DNA of 64,000 nucleotides from Earliella scabrosa (GCA_022605405.1 JABYQQ010000015.1:930001-994000), one strand, 5' to 3'. Numbered from the stretch's first letter, positions 11,329 to 23,057 are shown. Made by a program: numbers and translations. Notes: a model not told the origin generated them from the letters alone.

Positions 11329-13168
11329 GTTGTACTGGCTTCGTACTGATATCATCCCTGCATGAGCGCACCGAAGTTCAAGTGGACGTTCTGACCTGGA
11401 ATTACGACGAGCAGCAATCACATTCGCTTGTTCCAGCTTTGGGAACACGATACATCCAACGCGGTTCTAGGGTCTGAGTACGTAGTATAAACACAGACTA
11501 ATCCAGCCTCTCAGGCGCGATCATTCTTCCCCTGCTTGGGGATAGCGACGGGAGCTTTGCCCTCAGTGACAGAACCATGGGCAGGAGCCTCGACTTTGGC
11601 CTTGCCGAACGGGGCGGGTCCACGGGTAGCGTTTTCATCACCCGGCGGGATGCGCTCGATCGTGTGAGTGTATTTCTCGGTCTTCAGAGTGCCGGAGAGC
11701 TCCATGGTTCCGGAGGGGAAAGGATCGTTCAGGAAGGTATTAGCTGAGAAGGGCTGTAGTAACGTCTGGGTCAGAGGAGAACATTGTACTACACACTTGA
11801 GAAATATTACCCAGTCCTTCTGGCCGTTCCACCTGAGGGATGATAATTCCGAGTCAGTGGACCATATACCAGGTACACTCTATACATGGCACTCACGTCT
11901 TTCCATGGGCTGTGAGTACGCATGTCCAATCAGCGTGGCGGCACAGGCTGCTATGAGCGAGTCAGCACTTACTGACAATCCAATCAGCGCCGTCTGCGAG
12001 ACCATAGTCCTGCCAAAGTAAATCGCATAACTATAGGTATCGCAATCGGCAGAAGTAGGGGCTGACCTGGTAGAATGACTGAGCGGCAGTAATGAGGTCA
12101 CGGTGCTGTACGATCTTGACGGTCTCTCCAGGGGCGATACTGGACTCGGTCAGATCGTCAACTCCCATGTCATGAACATAGGTACAAGCCTAACGCACTC
12201 GACATCAATCTTCCTGGAGCACTCCTTGGTCCCATTGTACTCCTTCGTGTCAGTGTCCTCGGTATTGATCTGCAACGCGACGTCAGACTTGCAGATGTTG
12301 TAGACGACAATGTGCTGCTTCAGCTCGATGGCCGCTATGTGATGGCACGACATCAGCAAGGTACGAACATGCACTGAACGTATACCGTATGCGGGAGTGC
12401 TGACCAGGAACTTTAATGGAGAGAGTGACGTGCACCGGGATCGTCCATTTCACTGTCACGGTCTCGGACACGGGCTCGTCGCTAGTATTGTGAAACTCCG
12501 CCACAATGGTGTCTGGGATCTGAGGGATCCCGCTCATAATGGGGACCTTCGGCACAAGGCTGCCTCTAATAGTGTTATAACAGCTGCATGTGCTCTATTA
12601 GTGTCATCTCGCAGGTTAGGTTGTTAGCAAGTGAACGGTACCCAAAGTCACCGTCCTGGCCTTCGTTGAGAGTCATGTTGTCCGGGCCGTCCATAGTACC
12701 CTGGCGAACGCCGTTGAGGAGCTTGAAGACGTTCTCCTTGCTCCAGCCAAGGCGGGCAAGGTCGTCCCAGGAGGTCTTGACAGTGGCCATGGTGCGATTA
12801 CTTAGTAGTAGTGCAGTGAGGGATGCGACGAGATCGAAGGCGGGAGTTGTAAGAGAGGCTGAGTGATTCGCTGCTGGATGGCGGGACTGAATACCCTGGC
12901 TTATGTATCTTGAGCTGTTCAAGTGAGCGCGCGGGTAACATGGTCGTTGCTGAACCTCACTGTCAAGGCCATTAGTGTCGATGTTGTCACAGTGTCTTGT
13001 GTGACGCCCTCAGTGGCAGAGAGAATGAGAGGATAACGCTTCCTTGAGGCAAGTTCCAAGGCAGGTGTTACGGCTTCTGACTGGTTCAACGAAATATAAC
13101 CGCTGTCACTCTGGGAAGGGTGTCAGTTGATGTGCACAAGGCAAGTAAGCGAGCGCATATGCAAGGTC
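11329..13168. repeat. Left arm of a 1.84 kb near-perfect palindrome
   Basis: This arm is the reverse complement of 13573-15412 about a centre at 13370.5. All six-frame translations inside the arms match residue for residue. Only two mismatches were seen (11333 and 11355), both within 30 bp of the outer edge. It contains one full copy of the twin gene on the minus strand, plus its promoter and 3' flank. Confidence 0.93.
11511..12790 (-). CDS. Twin gene, left copy: unknown, possible aerolysin/ETX-like fold
   Basis: Mirror image of the copy at 13951-15230 and identical to it. Exons on the minus strand: 12642-12790, 12405-12559, 12199-12334, 12067-12139, 11973-12009, 11897-11909, 11795-11832, 11511-11743, giving 277 aa. 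There is no signal peptide or membrane helix. The N-terminus starts MATVKTSWDDLARLGWSKE. A central region is rich in Thr, Val, Ser and Asn, with EFHNTSDEPVSETVTVKW and later DIAPGETVKIVQ. Alternating polar/hydrophobic strands closed by a Pro-Gly-Glu-Thr turn recall the ETX/MTX2 (aerolysin-like) beta fold. That is a weak fold guess without alignment, and no activity should be assumed. The 3' end is Lys/Pro-rich and disordered. Confidence 0.6.
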
Positions 13169-13572
13169 GAGAGCCGTGGGCGGATGTGGCCCGCATGCTC
13201 CCGGCTCCAACTTGGTTACGTACAACCAATTGACTTGGTCTCGTTCAGTCGTTGGAAGTTGCGTGGAAGTGTCTCCATTCGCGGTAGTACCCATGCACTG
13301 CCAGTGCAAACAGGCGCTCTTCCGTCAGTTCTGTCATTCGTACGTCGAGAGTAATACCATGTGAGTGTTCAAGCTGTATATTCAGCAGCCAGCTCCTTTC
13401 TCTACTACCTTCAATGGGTAAGGCGCTGGGCGGAGCTGACATTGACGACTGAGACGGATCACGATAGGTTCAACTTGAATTGCTGAGACGGAGCTGACGG
13501 ACGGTTATGTTGAGGTTGAATGACACCGGTTTCCAACGCGCACACGAAGTGGGGCTGACACCCCCCGGGCCG
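13169..13572. other. 404 bp spacer at the palindrome centre
   Basis: Unique DNA between the two arms. Identity stops sharply on both sides after the 8-mer GCAAGGTC (13161-13168) and its mirror. It holds no supported gene. The two gene copies point away from it, so it could act as a shared upstream region. Confidence 0.7.
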
Positions 13573-15412
13573 GACCTTGCATATGCGCTCGCTTACTTGC
13601 CTTGTGCACATCAACTGACACCCTTCCCAGAGTGACAGCGGTTATATTTCGTTGAACCAGTCAGAAGCCGTAACACCTGCCTTGGAACTTGCCTCAAGGA
13701 AGCGTTATCCTCTCATTCTCTCTGCCACTGAGGGCGTCACACAAGACACTGTGACAACATCGACACTAATGGCCTTGACAGTGAGGTTCAGCAACGACCA
13801 TGTTACCCGCGCGCTCACTTGAACAGCTCAAGATACATAAGCCAGGGTATTCAGTCCCGCCATCCAGCAGCGAATCACTCAGCCTCTCTTACAACTCCCG
13901 CCTTCGATCTCGTCGCATCCCTCACTGCACTACTACTAAGTAATCGCACCATGGCCACTGTCAAGACCTCCTGGGACGACCTTGCCCGCCTTGGCTGGAG
14001 CAAGGAGAACGTCTTCAAGCTCCTCAACGGCGTTCGCCAGGGTACTATGGACGGCCCGGACAACATGACTCTCAACGAAGGCCAGGACGGTGACTTTGGG
14101 TACCGTTCACTTGCTAACAACCTAACCTGCGAGATGACACTAATAGAGCACATGCAGCTGTTATAACACTATTAGAGGCAGCCTTGTGCCGAAGGTCCCC
14201 ATTATGAGCGGGATCCCTCAGATCCCAGACACCATTGTGGCGGAGTTTCACAATACTAGCGACGAGCCCGTGTCCGAGACCGTGACAGTGAAATGGACGA
14301 TCCCGGTGCACGTCACTCTCTCCATTAAAGTTCCTGGTCAGCACTCCCGCATACGGTATACGTTCAGTGCATGTTCGTACCTTGCTGATGTCGTGCCATC
14401 ACATAGCGGCCATCGAGCTGAAGCAGCACATTGTCGTCTACAACATCTGCAAGTCTGACGTCGCGTTGCAGATCAATACCGAGGACACTGACACGAAGGA
14501 GTACAATGGGACCAAGGAGTGCTCCAGGAAGATTGATGTCGAGTGCGTTAGGCTTGTACCTATGTTCATGACATGGGAGTTGACGATCTGACCGAGTCCA
14601 GTATCGCCCCTGGAGAGACCGTCAAGATCGTACAGCACCGTGACCTCATTACTGCCGCTCAGTCATTCTACCAGGTCAGCCCCTACTTCTGCCGATTGCG
14701 ATACCTATAGTTATGCGATTTACTTTGGCAGGACTATGGTCTCGCAGACGGCGCTGATTGGATTGTCAGTAAGTGCTGACTCGCTCATAGCAGCCTGTGC
14801 CGCCACGCTGATTGGACATGCGTACTCACAGCCCATGGAAAGACGTGAGTGCCATGTATAGAGTGTACCTGGTATATGGTCCACTGACTCGGAATTATCA
14901 TCCCTCAGGTGGAACGGCCAGAAGGACTGGGTAATATTTCTCAAGTGTGTAGTACAATGTTCTCCTCTGACCCAGACGTTACTACAGCCCTTCTCAGCTA
15001 ATACCTTCCTGAACGATCCTTTCCCCTCCGGAACCATGGAGCTCTCCGGCACTCTGAAGACCGAGAAATACACTCACACGATCGAGCGCATCCCGCCGGG
15101 TGATGAAAACGCTACCCGTGGACCCGCCCCGTTCGGCAAGGCCAAAGTCGAGGCTCCTGCCCATGGTTCTGTCACTGAGGGCAAAGCTCCCGTCGCTATC
15201 CCCAAGCAGGGGAAGAATGATCGCGCCTGAGAGGCTGGATTAGTCTGTGTTTATACTACGTACTCAGACCCTAGAACCGCGTTGGATGTATCGTGTTCCC
15301 AAAGCTGGAACAAGCGAATGTGATTGCTGCTCGTCGTAATTCCAGGTCAGAACGTCCACTTGAACTTCGGTGCGCTCATGCAGGGGTGATATCAGTACGA
15401 AGCCAGTGCAAC
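13573..15412. repeat. Right arm of the near-perfect palindrome
   Basis: Reverse complement of 11329-13168 (position x pairs with 26741 minus x). It contains the second, plus-strand copy of the twin gene. Near-zero divergence, introns included, implies a very recent duplication, ongoing gene conversion between arms, or an assembly artefact. Confidence 0.93.
13951..15230 (+). CDS. Twin gene, right copy: unknown, possible aerolysin/ETX-like fold
   Basis: Exons 13951-14099, 14182-14336, 14407-14542, 14602-14674, 14732-14768, 14832-14844, 14909-14946, 14998-15230 close in frame to 277 aa. Exon 6 is only 13 nt, but it is the join that gives a continuous frame. The last-but-one donor (GTGTAG at 14947) is weak. 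The ATG at 13951 follows a short leader that also has in-frame codons back to 13819, but the truncated relative at 16.6 kb is similar only from the MATVK region on, which favours 13951. Protein features are as in the left copy. The copies diverge from the central spacer, so both may be driven from it. The function is not recognised. Confidence 0.6.
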
Positions 15413-16512
15413 GGGTCAGCTTAGAAACGCGTGTGCGGAAACCCTTCCGAGTCGAAGTCCACAGTCACCGTACTGACACTACATCCGCCAGCGGACCCGG
15501 GGAATACAACATGTTTGCTGATAAGACTGATGATCATTCCGGATCGATATTGTGCAGTATTCGTAGTGATGAACAACACTTTATTTGGGATACTCGTTTA
15601 TTCTGAATTCATATGACCCTCGAGGGCCGACCCCTATGGTAGGCGAACGCGTAGTTAGGTAGTCGTGCGGGTGAGTGTGGCAGGGGAATGTCGCTAATCA
15701 GGTGTGGACAGGAAAGTCACGCCACAGCTACTAGTGGCTGGAGGGATGGCGACGCGCTCGAGGTGCGCTCGTCGACCCTCTGTCGTGCATTTTTCCATTG
15801 AGCGAGCCGACGAAGTCCCTGAGAGCTCGCTCCGTCTTCGCAAGTTCGAACGGCCCCCTCGATGTCTGTGAGGATAGAGATCGTCGCGCTTTGCCGTGGA
15901 ATTATTGAATCGCAATTATTCTAACACTGCGCATAATTGAGCTGTCGAGCGCAGATTCCAAGGCGATTTCGGCTGGCGAAGGGCCTTAACACTTATAGCG
16001 TTGTGGCACAAGCTTGGTAGGCTCGGAAGTTACCTCGATGATAGCAACCGTTCGAAGTCCTGAGAAGCAAGTGCCACAATGCTATTGCCACCATGTACGA
16101 ATAGACCGCTTTGGCAGATCACATTCACTTTGAGGACCGGATACATCGGACCACCTGAGCAAGTTCTCTAGGAATCTCTTGAGGGCGGGCTGATGATATC
16201 GCTGTCAGGTAATTCAAGATATGGCGCAGACCATGTGGAGATGAAGAGGGTGCTGAGGCAGCTGGTGAGGATGAAGTTATCTCGGAATTGCGGGTCCTCC
16301 TGCCAGGAGACGTTGCCATTCATCGCGTCGGATGATCGGAGGGCGAGCGAGCTATCGGCAGTGCCACACGTCTCGCGCGGAACTTATAGCCCGAACAATT
16401 TGTCAAAACTAGTGCGTAGAAGTTGAGGAAGCGTGGACACAACAGCTGGTGGATCAAATGAAGAAAGAACCCTCCAGCTGGACGACGACGGACCCCCCGT
16501 GCCCGTGCTCGT
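15413..16512. other. Intergenic, gene-poor
   Basis: No supported gene. This segment follows the right palindrome arm and precedes a decayed relative of the twin gene. Part of 16125-16320 could be further remains of that relative, but I could not align it. Confidence 0.45.
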
Positions 16513-16737
16513 TCAGAGGTTGTTGCCCACACGATGACAGCCGCGTCCGCGTTCATTTCGGAGGGCCATGTCGCCCCGACCCTCCATCGTACCGTCACGA
16601 GCCGCGTTGGCGGCATCGTAGACGCGGCTCTTGCTCCAGCCGAAGCCGGAGAGTTCGTTCCAGGAGGCCTTGACGTTGACTGTGGTGACATTGGTGAGAG
16701 AAGAAGTGAGAGGTTGGAAGACGACAATGAGGGACAC
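16513..16737 (-). pseudogene. Truncated relative of the palindromic twin gene
   Basis: The minus-strand translation contains VKASWNELSGFGWSK and RDGTMEG, matching VKTSWDDLARLGWSK and RQGTMDG at the N-terminus of the twin protein. Similarity covers about 40 residues, the equivalent of exon 1, then stops. The nearest ATG matching the twin start (inside CACCATGTCACC) is out of frame with the similar part, consistent with an indel. No continuation matching exons 2-8 was found downstream. It is about 1.1 kb beyond the right arm, so the gene family has a history of local duplication that predates the palindrome. It could instead be a first exon of a diverged live gene, but I think decay is likelier. 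Confidence 0.6.
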
Positions 16738-17687
16738 CGTGCTGAGTTGAGAGACTGTAAACTAGGGTTTATGTACCACAATCATTCTCCATTATCAGAA
16801 TGACGGCGACGGCGACTTAGCTCCTCTGGTGCCAACGCGGACTTCAAACTTCCGCGGCGACAAGCTTTGAGCGTTCGCTCAGCGGCAGGAGAAATGAACA
16901 CATGGCCTTGGAGACGTAAGATTGAGAGCGATATCCTGCTCGATTTAATTGACAACCACAAGGACCATGGAATTGAACCTGCCAAAACGCTCACCAGATA
17001 ACGAGACTTGCGGATTGACCCTTGTTCGCCTGTGACGAAAATCACCCAACTTGGCCATCCTTCACATATATAACATCGACTGGAACGGCGGAACGTGGAC
17101 GAGCGGCAGAAGGACATGTGCCGAAGAATATGTGGCGGCCAGTTGAAGTGTTAGTTCCAATATTCGAATGAAACCGTGTGCACAAGAGTGTGCACTAGAC
17201 AAAGTTAGCAATATAGTCGCTTCACTCGTTGGCATGATCTGTCTGTCTTTTCCAGATTTTTCGAAACCGAAGAAATTGTCATACATGATACGTTAGAACC
17301 TCGGGACTTTGATTGACTGTAAGAATGGATTGCGCGCCAGCCCGATCGGGGTTGTGGTAGTGATTGACAACTAACTCTGGGTGGAGCACTCGAACCCATG
17401 GTTTGTGGCACTTCCCGATGAGTCTATGCATGGATTAGCACACGAACTGGGCCCCACAGTCGTTCCACTCACCTTGTAATAACGTGAGAGCGGCGTCCCA
17501 CGGAATTACAACCCTACCCCACCGCGCCTGGTCGAAGCTGCCCTCGCGCGCCTTGACTTGACGTGCATCAACAGAGAACACACGAAGAGGAGGGGAGGCG
17601 CACCGACAATTGAGAAAGCAAAGTTGAAAAGAGCACATCTTCTGACGCCCCGGTGGAACGGCCAGGTCCTGCGAGTCACTTCTTGAG
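16738..17687. other. Intergenic, nothing recognised
   Basis: Gene-poor DNA up to the 3' end of the asparaginase gene. No RNA gene, coding motif or clear repeat was seen. Confidence 0.45.
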
Positions 17688-20170
17688 CTACACCAAACCG
17701 CCTACGTTGACGACATCCGCACCCGCCTTCTTCCACACCCTCAACGCACCCTCATCTCCCGCATGCGCCGCCTTCCTCACCCCCAGCGCCACGAACCCGC
17801 CCTCCACATCCGCGCCGCCCAAGTTCGCGCCCGTCTTCACCAGCAGGTCCACGACGTCCTCGTGCCCCTGCCGCGCAGCATAGTACAGCGGGGTGTGCCC
17901 CAGCGCATCACGCACATGCACGAGCGCCCCAGCCTCGAGGAGCATGTTCGCCGCACGCGTAGCGCCGTTGAGCGCGGCGACGTGTAGCGGCGAGCGCCCC
18001 GACGCCGCGTCTCTGCAATTCGCGAGCCCGCCCCCGACGGTGACCCCCGGCCCGTCCCGGTCGCCCGCCGAGCCGGCCTCCGCCGCGAGGCAGAACGAGA
18101 CGCTGTCCGCGTCGTCCCGTGCAGCTGCGAGGTGGATGAGGAACGGGAAGAGCGCGCTCTCTGTTGATGCGGCCTCGGCCGCGGTCCAGCTCCACGGTGC
18201 TGTCGCCTTGTCTGCCTCTTCGTCGCCTTCGACTACGATCCGGGGCGACCGAGCCGACGAGCTGAAGGAGGAAGACAGGCGGACGACCTGGGATAGAAGC
18301 CCTTGGATGTTGTCGAGACTCTGGCCAATGGACGTCGGCTGAGCGAGCGCGGCGGGGATCTTACTCTCCGGGAGCGTCAGCTCGCCGCGCAAAGGCGTCC
18401 CGATGAGCGAGCGGACTTGGGCGACGGAGAGTTCCGGCTTGGAGAGAAGGTAGCTGAGCTTCGTCAGTGCGCACTGCATTGGACCACGTTGACGTTAAGA
18501 TCGTGGACCATCAAGTGCTTTCGAGGAATGAAGCGCACCTCGGGCGTCATGTCGCCTCCCGGAACAACGCCTGCTTGCAATAGACTCCTTCCGGCCTCGT
18601 ATGCGTCCGAGACCGAACCTTTGGTGCACTGCGTGATGGCGACGATGACGATGCCATTATCGCATGCTTCCTTGAGAGCTTCCACCAAGTCCGCACGCTG
18701 AGGCGCATTTCCAGCGCCAAACGTCTCGAGCACAACACCCCGAGTCGGAGGAGCAACAAAGGCGCGGATAGTCGCTCCGGTGATGCCGGGGAAAAGACGC
18801 AGCGTGGCTATAGATGTTTGTCATGTCAAATGTTTCTATATTACGGTGGATATTATTGCCTACCGACGTGAGGACTCATGACTAGAGCCGACAGTTAGTT
18901 CATTCACAAGGAAAGGTTTGGGCATGCATACATTTGTGAGAACGGAAGCGTCTCAAATTCGTTTGGCGCATCACATCGTGCCAGTTCACAACGATATCAA
19001 TGCCAACTAATAGCGTCCTTAGCGAGATGCACAAGGACGGAGAGAACCAGCATGCTGACCATTGACAAGGGGAGGAAAATTCGGACTATTGAAGGCATTG
19101 AGGTCATAGGACGACATCTTCGACACTCTGTTCCCTCTGAACAGGGTGTGATTGAAGTACAAGCAGCACTCTGCGAGGGATGACGATGAAGATGACTGTA
19201 TGCGGCGGCGACGAGCAGGTTGATGTACCTGGAATGATGTATTGCCCTGCGATTACTAGCGCTCCCAGGAGGTTATCCACCGCGTCGTTACGCAACTGCG
19301 ACATGGGTATCTGTGCCCCGGTGACAACCTATATCGACAATGAACGTCGTGAACCCGGATGAGGACTGGGAGATTTACCACTGTCTTTCCCAGATCTTCC
19401 AGCATGAAACTCAGTGCAGACGACGTGTAGGACATCGTGTCCGTGCCATGAAGGATTACGAAACCGTCGAAGGTAGAATAGTTCAACTCTATGTCCGTTG
19501 CAATCCTGATCCAGTCTATACTGATGCATGAAGCTCAGATAGGCGCACATACATAGAGAAGACGAGTTGCTTACCTTGTATATCGATATTACTACTGTCC
19601 AGGAGAGGATGCCACTAACGCCGGATGAGAACGGTACTGCATTCGGTCTATACAATCGCGAACCTCAAGGATAGCATAGCGGATGCGTTTGCGGTTTCCG
19701 CCGGGTCCACTGCTCCTTGGCGTGACCAGTGTAGGCAACTGAGCCTCGTATACATCTTCCGATATCTTCTTGCACACGGGTTGGCGTGGCACGACCTGTT
19801 CAGCGGTCGGCGCGAGATGCTCCGGCATGCCTATCGGACGTGATGATCGGACTGGGAGGGTGAGGGACTGATATGTGGGCGAACTGCGCGACCCGCCCCT
19901 GCTCGGAGATGGCTCGCGACTACTACCAAAGGTCGCCCCAGTCGGACTCGCCTTCCCGCTGCTGCTCCAGCGCCGGTACCCCTCGAGCGAGGCGGAATGC
20001 GAGAAGAGAGACTCCTCGAGCGGGTCGTGGAAGCGATGCTGGCTATGCAGAGTTTCGGTGAGGAAGTACGGCTCTGGGACGTACCCCCTCTGGCTGAATA
20101 TCATGTTGATTGTCCCTCCTGTGTTCAAGATCAACACCTTTGATTCGTCGGATGACATGGACATGTCCAT
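17688..20170 (-). CDS. L-asparaginase with C-terminal ankyrin repeats
   Basis: Exons resolved at the 5' end: 19664-20170, 19575-19614, 19382-19515, 19229-19328. The last exon ends at the stop at 17688. The type I asparaginase signatures are present: LILNTGGTINMIF near residue 15 (catalytic Thr), PLLDSSNI near 172, and FVILHGTDTMSYTSSAL near 200 (second active-site Thr-Asp). LETFGAGNAP and TQCTKGSV follow in the C-terminal lobe. The final part has ankyrin repeats (SPLHVAALNGATRAANMLL, TPLYYAARQGHEDVVDLLV). The order matches the asparaginase/60 kDa lysophospholipase group, which hydrolyses asparagine to aspartate and ammonia. About 90 extra Ser/Arg/Pro-rich residues sit between the first motif and the rest. 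No signal peptide, so cytosolic. The start at 20170 is the only in-frame ATG upstream of TGGT. Confidence 0.88.
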
Positions 20171-20396
20171 GGCTGGTCCGGGCAGCGGTCGGAAGGGAGA
20201 CGAGATGGTGGTTGACGGCAAAAGTCAAGACGGCCGGCTGGGCGCGTATGAGTGTCGGGTAGATTAGATTAGATTAGCTCGAGGGGCGCTCGGCTAGATC
20301 TTGAAACGATCGAGATTACTGCGTCCCACCATCCGCATAAAATGACTGGATCCTCGCCCTTGACTCCTACAGCCCCCGCCCTTTCCTCCGTCCACC
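20171..20396. promoter_or_regulatory. Shared divergent promoter with GATTA microsatellite
   Basis: Only 226 bp separate the asparaginase start (-) from the tryptophan synthase start (+), so both are transcribed from this segment. It contains a short pentanucleotide repeat (AGATT x3, 20261-20277) and an AT-rich GCATAAAAT near 20335. Two amino-acid metabolism genes on one promoter suggests joint control, which is inference. Confidence 0.6.
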
Positions 20397-23057
20397 ATGG
20401 AAGCCCTGAAGAAGGTGTTCGAGGCTAAGAATCAGTCGGTATGTTGTATTCGACGCCATATTCCAGCCTGATCTAACAGCACCTGTAGACCAGTCCCGCC
20501 CTGGTCACCTTTGTGACCGCGGGGTACCCCACGGTTGCAGACACCGTGCCCATAATGCTTGCCATGCAAGAGGGAGGCGCGGACATCATTGAGCTCGGCG
20601 TACCGTTTTCCGATCCTATCGCAGATGGCCCCACTATCCAGGAGACCAACGTCGTACGTCCCTTTCGCTCGTAACGCTCGGGGAACAGTAGTACAGGAAC
20701 CCAACTGTCCTGCAGGTCGCGCTCAAGAACAACGTCGACTACGTTCAATGTCTAGGGATGATACGGGAGGCACGCAGCAAAGGTCTGACAGTGCCCGTAT
20801 TACTGATGGGTGAGTCATATCCGTTCTCGTGTGACTGCACACACTTCTCTCTTCTTGCGGCGCACTGACGCCTTCCAGGCTACTACAACCCCCTACTCGC
20901 TTACGGAGAGGAAAAGGCAATCCAAGATGCCGCAGAGGCGGGCGCCAATGGATACATCCTTGTCGACGTGCCCCCGGAAGAGGCTGTCGCCTTCCGGGAT
21001 AAGTGTCGCGCAGCAAAGTGAGTGCTGGGAGTCCGATTCGTTGCGCTCTGTGCGCGCTGACCGCATGTGATCAGCTTGTCTTACGTCCCGCTCGTTGCGC
21101 CTTCGACTTCCCTCGCGCGAATCGAGTTCCTGAGCTCGATCGCGGACACGTTCATCTACGTTGTCTCCAAGGTTCGTCGTCTCAGGCTCCGAAGCTCATG
21201 TGCGTTCACACAAACACGGCTGCCATGCTTAGATGGGAACCACTGGTTCCTCTGTCACGGGAACGATGAACACCGCACTTCCCGATCTAATTTCGCGCGT
21301 CCGAGACTACACCGATGTGCCTCTCGCCGTTGGCTTCGGGGTCGCCACCCGGGCTCACTTTGACCTTGTGGCGGATGCTGGTGCCGATGGTGTTGTCATC
21401 GGAAGCCGACTGGTCGCTGTCATCAAGAGCGCTCCTGCGGACGCCGTTGCTCAGCACGTCGAGCAATACTGTCGCGAAATCAGTCTCAAGGGCCAAACAC
21501 CACGTAGACCGAACGCGTCCCATCGCCCGTCATCGACACGTTCACGTCCGAGCTTGAAGCAGAGCACGTCGACAGAGTCTGTGCAGAAGAACCTCCTACC
21601 ACCTCGCTTTGGTGACTTCGGAGGTCAATATGTACCGGAGGCGCTCTGGGACTGCTTGGTCGAGCTCGAGGAGGCGCACAACGCTGCGATGAACGACCCA
21701 GAGTTCTGGAAGGAGTGGAAGAGCCTGTACGGCTACATGAACAGGCCATCTAACCTGTACAAGGCCGAAAAGCTGACCGAGCACGCCGGCGGGGCCACCA
21801 TCTGGCTCAAGCGCGAGGACTTGTACGTGTTCCCGGCCCTTGGCCTCATCTACGTCATTGACCATCCGCGCGTGCTAGGAATCACACTGGTTCGCACAAG
21901 ATCAACAACGCTATCGGCCAGGTAAGGCAACCCCTCATCTGTCTTCATCGACCGTACTCACCGTTACACGCACAGATCCTTCTCGCAAAGCGGATAGGCA
22001 AGACCCGCATCATCGCCGAGACCGGTGCAGGCCAGCACGGCGTCGCGACCGCGACCGCCTGCGCTCGATTCGGGCTCGAGTGCGTGATCTACATGGGCGC
22101 CGAGGACGTGCGGCGGCAAGCCCTGAACGTCTTCCGCATCCGCATGCTCGGCGCGGAAGTCATCCCCGTCCACTCGGGCTCGTGCACGCTCAAGGACGCC
22201 GTCAACGACGCGCTCCGGGACTGGGTCACGAACCTCTCGAACACGCACTACCTCATCGGCTCCGCGATCGGTCCGCACCCGTTCCCCACGATCGTGCGCG
22301 ACTTCCAGCGCGTCATCGGGCAGGAGATCAAGGACCAGCTGCACGAGCAGGTCGGCAAGCTCCCCGAGGCGGTCGTCGCGTGCGTGGGCGGCGGGAGCAA
22401 CGCGATCGGGACGTTCTACGACTTCATCCCCGACAAGAACGTGCGGCTCGTGGGCGTCGAGGCTGGGGGCGAGGGCCTGAATGGCGACAAGCACAGCGCG
22501 ACGCTGAGCAAGGGCCAGGCGGGGGTCTTCCACGGCGTCAGGACCTACGTGCTGCAGTCCCAGACCGGCCAGATCGTCGAGACGCACTCGATCAGTGCTG
22601 GGCTCGACTACCCCGGAGTAGGGCCGGAGCATGCGTGGCTCAAAGACTCGGGGCGAGCAGAGTACATTGTCGCAACGGACGAGGAGGCGCTGCGCGGGTT
22701 CCGGATGCTCACTCAGCTCGAGGGCATCATTCCAGGTACGACCATTAGCCCGAGTGGCTCAGGGCCTCGTTGACGGTGGACTGCCCCCTTTGTAGCTCTC
22801 GAGTCATCGCATGCCATCTGGGGCGGGGTGGAACTTGCCAAGACGCTCCCGAAAGACGCAAACATTGTCATCGTACGTGTTGTTCCTTGCGGTTGGTGTC
22901 GCTCGTCCGCTCACGCCTCAACCCGTAGTGCCTGTCGGGTCGTGGCGACAAAGACGTGGAGCAAATCTCGCAGCTGCTCCCCGGCAAATGGGCGGAGAAA
23001 CTTGACTGGCACATCTCTAGCACGCCGGGGGAGAAGGCGGAGCAGCACGCGAAGTAG
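20397..23057 (+). CDS. TRP5: Bifunctional tryptophan synthase (alpha-beta fusion)
   Basis: Ten exons: 20397-20438, 20489-20653, 20716-20809, 20879-21017, 21075-21171, 21233-21822, 21879-21921, 21976-22735, 22796-22872, 22929-23057, giving 711 aa, the usual fungal size. The alpha domain (1-about 250) cleaves indole-3-glycerol phosphate. Catalytic Glu and Asp lie in [18 protein letters not shown], and the phosphate loop is near [12 protein letters not shown] Ser/Arg-rich linker joins it to the beta domain, which condenses indole with serine using PLP. The PLP Lys is in [14 protein letters not shown], the substrate loop is ETGAGQHG, and the PLP phosphate site is GGGSNAIG. It carries out the last step of tryptophan biosynthesis in the cytosol. 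No defects are seen. Transcribed divergently from asparaginase. Confidence 0.97.

Noticed and set aside
11329..15412. Transposon explanation of the palindrome
   Set aside because: No transposase, no clear target duplication, and the arms hold a normal intron-rich host-type gene.
21964..22632. 222-codon minus-strand frame inside tryptophan synthase
   Set aside because: Antisense shadow of the beta-domain coding exon, caused by high third-position GC.
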